A stretch of DNA of 30,295 bases from Desulfobacteraceae bacterium (GTDB taxonomy: Bacteria; Desulfobacterota; Desulfobacteria; Desulfobacterales; JAABSP01), in the NCBI GenBank assembly GCA_011390035.1, contig JAABTE010000001.1, forward strand, positions 1 through 30,295. The letters are read 5' to 3'. Position 1 is the stretch's first letter; each line of letters begins with the position of its first letter. The position numbers and the translations under genes are program-made. Positions 7,289 to 13,504 of this stretch are shown here, in pieces. Under the pieces are notes generated by a model, which worked only from the letters and a program-made list of their open reading frames with translations, was not told the DNA's origin and ran no database searches.

Positions 7289-9238
7289 GTGTATGGAAAG
7301 CTGAAGCATTTTGAAAAGGTTATCTTCGATGTCCTGTCGGTCTTCCTGATTCTCTTTTATTCCTACTCGGCGGTCATGGAGCCCGCCGCAACCCAGTACC
7401 ACCGCGGCATCTATGTGATTATCACCTACATCCTGGTCTTTTTGACCTACCAGTCCAAAAGCGTTCCCGGGCGGGTACTCGACTACCTGCTTATTATTGC
7501 CAGCGCCGTCACCGTCGGCTACTGGATGTTCAATTTCGAGGCCATCAACTACCGCACCGGCGCGGAAACCCCCTTCGACATGGGCATCGCCATCGTGGGC
7601 GTACTCATCGGCGTGGAGCTGGCCCGGCGGGTGGTGGGCAGCGTCTTTGTGATCATCGGGGCGATTATGCTGCTGTACGGGGTCTATGGCCCCATGGCGC
7701 CGGAGATCGTCGCCCACGCCGGGGCCTCCTTTCCCGAGCTATGCACCTCCATTTTTTATAAAAGCGACGGCGTGTTCGGCATCATGGCCAACGTGCTGGC
7801 CACCTATGTGCTGCTGTTCGTGCTATTCGGCGCCTTCCTGGAAGCCTGCGGCGCCCAGCGCTTCTTCATCGATTTTCCCCTTGCGGCCGTGGGTCACAAG
7901 GTGGGCGGGCCGGCCAAGGTGTCGGTGATCGCCTCGGGCCTTTTCGGGTCCATCTCGGGCAGCGCCATCGCCAACACCGTTTCCACCGGCACCTTCACCA
8001 TTCCCATGATGAAAAAGGCCGGCTTCAAGCCCCACATCGCCGGCGGCATCGAGCCGGCCGCCTCCATCGGCGGGATGTTCATGCCCCCCATCATGGGCGC
8101 GGGGGGCTTCATCATGGCCGAGCTGACGGGCGAGCCCTACTCGCGCATCATGATGGTGGCCATCTTCCCGGCGCTGATGTACTTTTTCAGCGTCTTTGTC
8201 ATGGTCCACTACGAGGCCAAAAAAGATAACGTGGTGGGCGAGCGCCACGAGCGCGGGGCATGGGACATTCTGAAAACCGAATGGCTCTACACCATGCCGC
8301 TGATCATCATCACCATCTTCATGCTCACCGGCTACTCTCCCGGCTACTCTGCCATTTTGGGGCTGGCCACCTGCGTGGCCATCAGCTTCAAGGAGAAGGA
8401 AACCCGCATCGACCCGACCCTGGCGGTGATCATGGGGCTGATTTTGATCCGGGGCATCGCCATGTACGCGCTCCAGAAAACGGTGGGGGCGGGCTATCTG
8501 GACGCCGATGTCCTCAAGCAGTTTCAGATGTACACCCGCACCACGAACCTGTTCATATACGGGCTGATCATCTGCCTGTTCATGGCCTGGCTCCGAAGAG
8601 ACAGCCGGGAAAATTCTCGCATCGAGCTGGCCCGGTTCGTAAAGGCGGCCCGCAACGGCACGGAAAACAGCCTGAAAATCGGCGCCACGGTGGGCGTGAT
8701 CGGCATCATCATCGGCGTACTCACCTTCAGCGGCCTGGTACTCACCTTCGCCGATATCGTCATAGAGCTGGCCGGCGGCTCGCTGCTGATGACCATCATA
8801 CTCATCGCCCTGGCCTCCCTGGTTCTTGGCATGGGCGTGCCCGTTACGGCGGCCTATCTGATCACCGCCGTGGTGGCGGTGCCGGCCCTTATCCATCTGG
8901 GGGTCAACCAGATCGCCGCGCACATGATCGTGTACTGGCTTTCCCAGGATTCGAACATCACGCCGCCGGTCTGCATCGCGGCCTTTGCCGGGGCCACCAT
9001 AGCCAAGGCCAACATGTGGCGGACGGCCTTCGCCGCGTTCAAGTTCGCCAAGTTCCTGTATCTGGGGCCCCTGCTGTTCGGCTATGTGCCGGCCTTCACC
9101 CTCAACGGCAGCACCCTCGACATCATAAAGGCGTTCGTGTATATTATCATTGGCACCTATGCGTACTCATGGTTTTTGAGCGGCATCTGGATCAAGCCGC
9201 TCAAGGCCCGTCTGTTCGCCGGCAAGCCCGCGGCATAG
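7289..9238 (+). CDS. TRAP transporter fused permease (DctQM fusion)
   Basis: Inner-membrane part of the TRAP system, in which the small four-helix and large twelve-helix subunits are fused in one chain. It uses an ion gradient to import the ligand delivered by the TAXI receptor. 649 residues, almost wholly hydrophobic. The N-terminal helices (about 15-115) are the DctQ-like part. The remainder is DctM-like, with SGSAIANTVSTGTFTIP, a glycine-rich FMPPIMGAGGFIMAE and VLGMGVPVTAAYLI, all typical of the family. The start is a GTG at 7289; an in-frame TGA lies two codons upstream, and GGACAGG is a weak ribosome-binding site. The fused form commonly pairs with TAXI receptors, which agrees with the gene before it. 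Confidence 0.93.
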   Translation: MYGKLKHFEKVIFDVLSVFLILFYSYSAVMEPAATQYHRGIYVIITYILVFLTYQSKSVPGRVLDYLLIIASAVTVGYWMFNFEAINYRTGAETPFDMGIAIVGVLIGVELARRVVGSVFVIIGAIMLLYGVYGPMAPEIVAHAGASFPELCTSIFYKSDGVFGIMANVLATYVLLFVLFGAFLEACGAQRFFIDFPLAAVGHKVGGPAKVSVIASGLFGSISGSAIANTVSTGTFTIPMMKKAGFKPHIAGGIEPAASIGGMFMPPIMGAGGFIMAELTGEPYSRIMMVAIFPALMYFFSVFVMVHYEAKKDNVVGERHERGAWDILKTEWLYTMPLIIITIFMLTGYSPGYSAILGLATCVAISFKEKETRIDPTLAVIMGLILIRGIAMYALQKTVGAGYLDADVLKQFQMYTRTTNLFIYGLIICLFMAWLRRDSRENSRIELARFVKAARNGTENSLKIGATVGVIGIIIGVLTFSGLVLTFADIVIELAGGSLLMTIILIALASLVLGMGVPVTAAYLITAVVAVPALIHLGVNQIAAHMIVYWLSQDSNITPPVCIAAFAGATIAKANMWRTAFAAFKFAKFLYLGPLLFGYVPAFTLNGSTLDIIKAFVYIIIGTYAYSWFLSGIWIKPLKARLFAGKPAA

Positions 9239-9267
9239 ATTTCGCATGGGACGGAAGACGGAATCGG

Positions 9268-9290
9268 GCGCGTTCCGAAGGGGAACGCGC
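9268..9290 (+). other. Hairpin between permease and uspA-like genes
   Basis: GCGCGTTCC (9268-9276) and GGAACGCGC (9282-9290) form a perfect 9-bp stem with a 5-base loop. A second small stem (CCATCC 9292-9297, GGATGG 9303-9308) follows at once. No T-tract is present. The position suggests a processing or partial-termination site inside the TRAP operon. Confidence 0.5.
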
Positions 9291-9334
9291 TCCATCCGTC
9301 ATGGATGGCACCATTAGAATAAGGAAAAGCGAAA

Positions 9335-9868
9335 ATGGACCTGCCCCCGGTTGAAATCAAAAAAATTCTGTACGCCACGGACCTTTCGGAAAATGCCCGG
9401 CGCGCCTTCGCTTACGCGGCGAGCCTTGCGAACCTGTATGGCGCCGAGATCCTGCTGCTGCATGTGCTGGCGGAAGACACGAAGATGGAAGCGGGCATCG
9501 TGGGCTACATAGGCGAGGAGCGGTGGAACAGGATCAAGGAACAGAACCGCCAGGAGGCCAGGGAGGCGCTCATCAGCAAGAAGCGGGACAATGTCGCCCT
9601 CCGCATGGGCTTGGAGCAGTTCGTGGAAAACGCCCAGCCGACACCCAAGGGCGAGGGCCGGCTGCCCGCGGACGAGATCCTGCTGACGCGGGGAAAGCCG
9701 GAAGAGCAGATCCTGCGGATTTCCGAGGAGCGCAACTGCGATCTTATCGTCATGGGCACCCACGGCCATGGGGTGATCGCAGACGCCATGATGGGCAGCG
9801 CCGCCCGGCGGGTGATCCGGCGCTCCCGGATTCCGGTGCTGGTGGTGCGCCTGCCGGACGAGGAGTAA
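9335..9868 (+). CDS. Universal stress protein, UspA family
   Basis: Small cytoplasmic nucleotide-binding protein, 177 residues. It opens with KKILYATDLSENARRAFAYA, the standard first strand and helix. It has the ATP-binding signature G-2x-G-9x-G-S at 141-155 (GTHGHGVIADAMMGS), followed by RRSRIPVLVV, the usual last strand. The ATP-binding motif is complete, so it belongs to the ATP-binding class. AAGGA lies 9 bases before the ATG at 9335. It is 97 bases behind the TRAP permease gene on the same strand. In Halomonas the TRAP transporter TeaABC is linked to a UspA-type protein, TeaD, that affects transport. A similar role here is inference from position. Confidence 0.9.
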   Translation: MDLPPVEIKKILYATDLSENARRAFAYAASLANLYGAEILLLHVLAEDTKMEAGIVGYIGEERWNRIKEQNRQEAREALISKKRDNVALRMGLEQFVENAQPTPKGEGRLPADEILLTRGKPEEQILRISEERNCDLIVMGTHGHGVIADAMMGSAARRVIRRSRIPVLVVRLPDEE

Positions 9869-9896
9869 AAACTGCCAGGCTTTAGGGAGATTTTAA

Positions 9897-10136
9897 TTGC
9901 AAAAATACCGCATCAGAGTGATGGGGATCATCAGGCCGCGCTTATCAAGCTACGCCAAGCCGCATGGCCGGGGAATGAATCCCCCGGATAGAAAAGCCCT
10001 TGACGCGCTCTGGGCGGAGGAGGCTGAGCGTAGAATTGATGCCTTTGAGAACGGCGAGATAGGATCAAGACCGGCTAGCGAGGTGTTTGAAAGTATCGAA
10101 AAGAATATGCGCAGCAGAGACCTAAATACTGGATGA
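9897..10136 (+). CDS. Antitoxin-like small protein, orphan, possibly truncated
   Basis: 79 codons from a TTG at 9897, behind AGGGAGA; GTG and ATG codons at about 9918 are alternative starts. The C-terminal half (ALDALWAEEAERRIDAFENGE...PASEVFESI) closely resembles the end of the 'addiction module component' antitoxins (PF09720), which pair with RelE/ParE-type toxins. The N-terminal half, with RPRLSSYAKPHGRG, does not look like the usual helix pair of that family and may be a scrambled or replaced end. No toxin frame follows: the next ATG gives only seven codons, and the opposite-strand radical SAM gene ends 42 bases on. Codon use is less GC-rich than in neighbouring genes. It is probably a remnant of a toxin-antitoxin pair. 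Confidence 0.5.
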   Translation: MQKYRIRVMGIIRPRLSSYAKPHGRGMNPPDRKALDALWAEEAERRIDAFENGEIGSRPASEVFESIEKNMRSRDLNTG

Positions 10137-10177
10137 AGCGCGTGCGAAAGCATTAATATTTATTCGACCGCCCGGCT

Positions 10178-11242
10178 TTATTCGCCCAGGGTAACTGAAA
10201 AATCGGCCGCGGCAGGATCCGCCACCACGCGAACGGGCCTGCCCGACAGGGCCGACAGGCGTTGGATATTTTCGTTTTTCATGCCACGCAGGGCGCTGAT
10301 CCTGCGGGGATGGACGCGGAAGACCACGGGGCCGGGGCCGGCGGGGCGGGCGGTTGCGGTCAGCGCCCGCTCCGCCAGTTCCAGATAGATGGCGGACAGA
10401 ACCAGGTGGCCGAAGGCCGGATGATAGGGGCCGGCCACAAGGGCCGCTCCGGGAGACAGGTCCGCCCCCGCCTGAAGCCCCATGCGGATGACGGGAATGG
10501 ACCGATTTCGAAACATCTCGTGAATCCGCGCCGCCAGGCAGACGCATCGGGAAAGGTCCATGGGAGCGTATTCTCCTTTTTCATGCCATCGCGCCAGGAC
10601 GCTGCCTTTCAAGACCACCGTAGGATAGATCCGCGCGCCGTCCGGTTTCAAAGCCGCCATGGCCTCCGCGGACGCCATGGCGCCGGCCGCGTCGTCTCCG
10701 GGAAGCCCCAGCATCATCTGCAGCACCACCGAATAACCCGCCGCTTTCAACAATCCCACCGCCCGCGCCGTTGTCGCGGCATCATGCCCCCGCCGGGCCG
10801 CCGCCAGAACGCGGTCGCTCATGGACTGGGCGCCTATTTCGACACAGGAGACGCCATAGCTTGAAATAAGGTTCAACCGATCGGAATCGATGGTGTCCGG
10901 GCGGGTGGAAAAACGGATGCCATGGACCTTTCCCGCGTCTATCCATGCCTGGGCCGCTTTGAGGAGGCAATGGAGGATGGGGAAGGGGAGCCCGAGGAAA
11001 TTGCCGCCGTAAAAGGCGATCTGGATCGGATGGCGGTTCGGGGGTCCGGTGGTCGGGCCGGCGTGGAGGCCGGTGGTCAGGAAGGATTGGACGCGGGCGT
11101 TGATGGCCGCCGGGTCGGGAATTGCCGGGAAGGCGGAGGCTGTGATGGCCGTTTGATCACAGAAGGCGCACCGGTGCGGGCAGCCGGCGTGGGGGATGAA
11201 AATGGGAATGAACAGGGGCTTTGGGGCGTTTTTCGGGGGCAT
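10178..11242 (-). CDS. Elp3-like radical SAM protein
   Basis: A radical S-adenosylmethionine enzyme of about 354 residues. The [4Fe-4S]-binding motif is CPHRCAFC (C21, C25, C28; CX3CX2C), within IPIFIPHAGCPHRCAFCDQ, an opening typical of Elp3-related radical SAM proteins. IAFYGGNFLGLP and RFSTRPDTID follow as in that group. There is no acetyltransferase domain, so this is the stand-alone radical SAM type; its substrate is unknown. The start is placed at the ATG at 11242 because the longer frame would run through the 3' end of rnc. It lies 50 bases after the rnc stop and is the last gene of the dksA-PHP-rnc operon. Oxygen-independent coproporphyrinogen oxidase-like enzymes are related but have a different domain plan. 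Confidence 0.85.
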   Translation of the reverse strand: MPPKNAPKPLFIPIFIPHAGCPHRCAFCDQTAITASAFPAIPDPAAINARVQSFLTTGLHAGPTTGPPNRHPIQIAFYGGNFLGLPFPILHCLLKAAQAWIDAGKVHGIRFSTRPDTIDSDRLNLISSYGVSCVEIGAQSMSDRVLAAARRGHDAATTARAVGLLKAAGYSVVLQMMLGLPGDDAAGAMASAEAMAALKPDGARIYPTVVLKGSVLARWHEKGEYAPMDLSRCVCLAARIHEMFRNRSIPVIRMGLQAGADLSPGAALVAGPYHPAFGHLVLSAIYLELAERALTATARPAGPGPVVFRVHPRRISALRGMKNENIQRLSALSGRPVRVVADPAAADFSVTLGE

Positions 11243-11292
11243 GGGGATCGCCCGCCTTTGGGCTGTCACGGGGGGAGCCGGAATGGGTGGCG

Positions 11293-12051
11293 CTATCCGG
11301 CGTTGTGGCCGGACAGTCTTTTCAGGGCCTGGCGGGCGGCGTCCTGTTCGGCCATCTTCTTGCTCTTGCCCTCGCCCTGGCAGGTGACGCCGCATACATC
11401 GATGCGCACCACGAAGGTCTTGTCGTGATCCGGGCCGAGTTCGGCCGCGACGGTGTAAACGGGCATGTCCCGGTGGTCCAGTTGCACATATTCCTGGAGC
11501 TGGCTTTTGAAATCGCCGCCGCTGATGACCGCTTTCAGATCCCCCGCAAGGGGGGTGAAATGGGCGTTGAGGAATCCCTGGGCCGCGGCGAATCCGCCGT
11601 CCAGGTAGATGGCGGCCGTGAGCGCCTCCAGGGTGTCGGCCAGGATGGATGGCTTCTGCCGGCCAAGGGTCTGCAACTCGCCCTTTCCCAGTTGGATGTG
11701 GCCGCCCAGGCCCATGCGCCGGGCGATGGCCGCCAACTGGTTTTCGTTCACCAGGTTGGCCCGCATACGGGAAAGATCTCCCTCGGACAGGTCGGGATAC
11801 TGGTCCATGAGCATGTGGCTCACCGCCAGGCTCAACACCGCGTCGCCAAGAAACTCGAGCCGCTCGTTGTCCTTCAGGCCCTCGCCGGGCTGCTCATTCA
11901 CAAAGGAGCTGTGACGGCACGCCTCCGACAGGAGGGAAGGGTTGGTGAAGGCGTAGCCGATCTTTGTTTCCAGCGGCCCCGGCTTGCTCGCCCGGCCCGC
12001 CCGAATGGATCTGGACGATTGGGGGGATCGGGTCGGTTTTTCCGGTTTCAT
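11293..12051 (-). CDS. rnc: Ribonuclease III
   Basis: Endonuclease that cuts double-stranded RNA in rRNA and mRNA processing. 252 residues. The family signature NERLEFLGDAV is at about 62-72. The second acidic pair is in LADTLEALTAAIYLDGG (D139, E142), so the metal-binding catalytic set appears complete. A C-terminal double-stranded-RNA-binding domain runs from DFKSQLQEYVQ to KKMAEQDAARQAL. The first ~27 residues are a Ser/Pro/Arg-rich extension not usual in E. coli RNase III. The ATG at 12051 overlaps the TGA of the upstream PHP gene (ATGA), which suggests translational coupling; a GTG at 12057 is the alternative start. Confidence 0.96.
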   Translation of the reverse strand: MKPEKPTRSPQSSRSIRAGRASKPGPLETKIGYAFTNPSLLSEACRHSSFVNEQPGEGLKDNERLEFLGDAVLSLAVSHMLMDQYPDLSEGDLSRMRANLVNENQLAAIARRMGLGGHIQLGKGELQTLGRQKPSILADTLEALTAAIYLDGGFAAAQGFLNAHFTPLAGDLKAVISGGDFKSQLQEYVQLDHRDMPVYTVAAELGPDHDKTFVVRIDVCGVTCQGEGKSKKMAEQDAARQALKRLSGHNAG

Positions 12052-12947
12052 CGCCACCCCGCGGCGGGATCATCGGTTTTGCGCGGAGCGGCCAGCCGCT
12101 CCATGAGCCGTTCATAAAGGTCGTATGGGACGCTCAAATCCCCCTTGCCCACCCCCAGGCGGATATCCGGCGTGAAATCGCCGTGAAAATCGGTGCCGCC
12201 GGTCATCGCAAGACCCAGGTTTCGGGCGATGCGGGCGTATCTTGCCGTCTGGGCGGGGGTGTGTTCCGAATAGTATGCCTCGATGCCTCCGAGGCCCATG
12301 TCTGTCAGGGCGGCCACCAGGTCCTCAATGGTGGCCCCGCCGCCGGGAGAGACCAGGACCGGGTGGGCCAGAACGGCCACGCCGCCTGCCCCCGCGATGG
12401 CCGCGATGGCCGCGTCGCACCCCACGCGATACTTGTCCACAAAGGCGGGCCTGCCCCGACCCAGGAAACGGTCGAAGGCGTCGTCGATGGAGGCGGCGCG
12501 CCCGGCGTCCACCATCAACTGGGCGATGTGGGGGCGGCCCAACTGGCCGTCGGCGCCGAAGCGCTTTCGCAGGGCGTCCGGCGCCAGGGGCATGCCGAGG
12601 GCGTTGAGTTTTTCAAGGATGGCCGGATAGCGGTTTTCGCGTGAGCGCTGGAGCCGCGAGAGGGTCTGATTCAGTTGGGGATCGTTGATATCGAAGCCGT
12701 AGCCCAGCAGATGGAAGCTGCCAGCGCACGGGATGCGCGGCGGCGGCTCGGCGCTGATTTCAACGCCGGAAAGAAAATCGATGCCGGACCGCTCCGCCAG
12801 GGCGAGCGCCTCCCTGGAACCGTCCAGCGTGTCGTGATCGGTGATGGCGATGGCGCCCAGGCCGGCGGCCCGGGCCAGGGCGAGTATTCGGGCCGGCGAA
12901 AACGATCCGTCGGAGGCGCTGGAATGGATGTGAAGGTCGATTTTCAC
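12048..12947 (-). CDS. PHP-domain phosphoesterase (TrpH/RNase AM type)
   Basis: Metal-dependent phosphoesterase of about 299 residues. PHP motifs appear in order: DLHIHSSASDG at the N-terminus, ITDHDTLDG, GVEISAE, VLAHP and GGTDFHGD. These His/Asp/Glu residues bind the metal cluster. Characterised relatives (E. coli YciV/TrpH, also called RNase AM) act as 5'-3' exonucleases that trim rRNA 5' ends and hydrolyse pAp; a similar activity is inferred. The start is taken as the GTG at 12947, with CGGAG five to six bases before it and a product beginning at the canonical KIDLHIHS; a TTG at 12965 would add six residues. It lies 22 bases after dksA and overlaps rnc by 4 bases, so an RNA-processing partnership with RNase III is plausible. 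Confidence 0.9.
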   Translation of the reverse strand: MKIDLHIHSSASDGSFSPARILALARAAGLGAIAITDHDTLDGSREALALAERSGIDFLSGVEISAEPPPRIPCAGSFHLLGYGFDINDPQLNQTLSRLQRSRENRYPAILEKLNALGMPLAPDALRKRFGADGQLGRPHIAQLMVDAGRAASIDDAFDRFLGRGRPAFVDKYRVGCDAAIAAIAGAGGVAVLAHPVLVSPGGGATIEDLVAALTDMGLGGIEAYYSEHTPAQTARYARIARNLGLAMTGGTDFHGDFTPDIRLGVGKGDLSVPYDLYERLMERLAAPRKTDDPAAGWR

Positions 12948-12969
12948 CGTTTCTCCGTGTTTCAAGGTA

Positions 12970-13332
12970 TTACAGTCCTAGCGCTTTCTCCTTGGCCTCC
13001 TCCTTGGTCTTGCAGTCGATGCACTGGGTGGTGACCGGCCGTGCCTTGAGCCGCTCAATGCTGATGTCTTCGCCGCACTCCTCGCAAATGCCGAAGGCGG
13101 CGTTTTCAATCCGGCCCAGAGCCTTTTTGATCTTCTTGATCAGCTTGTGCTCCCGGTCCCGGATGCGCAGCATGAAGTTCCGGTCCGCCTCAAGGGAGGC
13201 TCGATCGGTGGGATCGGGAAAGGTATCTTTCTGGGCCGTCATGCCGGTGACTGTCTCTTCGGCCTGGGCCAGCAGGGATTCCAACTGTTCCTTCAACAGG
13301 TTTTCGAAATATTCGATGTCCGCTTTATCCAT
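12970..13332 (-). CDS. dksA: RNA polymerase-binding factor DksA
   Basis: Transcription factor that enters the RNA polymerase secondary channel and, with ppGpp, adjusts rRNA and amino-acid promoters. 120 residues, a little shorter than E. coli DksA (151). The N-terminal coiled coil carries the tip motif D-x-x-D-x-A (DPTDRA, residues 40-45), the key functional residues of DksA. The zinc finger has all four cysteines: C83 and C86 (CEEC), C104 and C107 (CIDC). The ATG at 13332 follows GAGG at a normal distance. It is first in an operon with the PHP, rnc and radical SAM genes. The leader holds repeated TTTCCC/GGGAAA elements, one touching the ribosome-binding site. Confidence 0.93.
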   Translation of the reverse strand: MDKADIEYFENLLKEQLESLLAQAEETVTGMTAQKDTFPDPTDRASLEADRNFMLRIRDREHKLIKKIKKALGRIENAAFGICEECGEDISIERLKARPVTTQCIDCKTKEEAKEKALGL

Positions 13333-13333
13333 G

Positions 13334-13377
13334 GGGAAACCTCTTCATATAGGGAAATATCTTTTCCCGCTGGGAAA
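13334..13377 (-). promoter_or_regulatory. dksA leader with competing TTTCCC/GGGAAA elements
   Basis: In transcript direction: TTTCCC (13377-13372), GGGAAAA (13368-13362), TTTCCC (13357-13352), then TTTCCC (13339-13334) just after the GAGG ribosome-binding site. The single GGGAAAA can pair with any of the three TTTCCC copies, giving mutually exclusive hairpins; the last would cover the start region. More copies lie upstream (GGGAAAA at 13421-13415, TTTCCC at 13476-13471). Confidence 0.4.
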
Positions 13378-13384
13378 CCTTTAC

Positions 13385-13390
13385 ATTATA
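13385..13390 (-). promoter_or_regulatory. Possible -10 box of the dksA operon
   Basis: A perfect TATAAT reads on the minus strand at 13390-13385, 53 bases before the dksA ATG. The hexamer 17 bases upstream (AAATAT) is a poor -35, so it may need an activator or may be chance in an AT-rich leader. Confidence 0.4.
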
Positions 13391-13433
13391 AAAGGTATAT
13401 GGTTAACATATTTGTTTTCCCATGTAAAGTCAT
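13386..13433 (-). CDS. Possible 15-codon leader peptide before dksA
   Basis: GGAGG stands 8 bases before an ATG at 13433, and the frame reads MTLHGKTNMLTIYLL then TAA at 13386. The ribosome-binding site is better than that of several real genes here. The frame ends just before the competing hairpin elements, as in leader-peptide attenuators. It overlaps the candidate TATAAT, so if that is the only promoter the peptide is never made. No T-tract terminator is present. Confidence 0.2.
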   Translation of the reverse strand: MTLHGKTNMLTIYLL

Positions 13434-13504
13434 AAATGCTCCCTCCGGGAGGCCGGCGCCGAATTTTCTCGGGAAACGCCGCTTTTCCACCCGATCCGGG
13501 GCGG

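Noticed and set aside
7823..8923. A 366-codon antisense frame in the TRAP permease gene
   Set aside because: Its translation is rich in His/Asp/Gln/Gly, a typical shadow of a hydrophobic membrane-protein gene.
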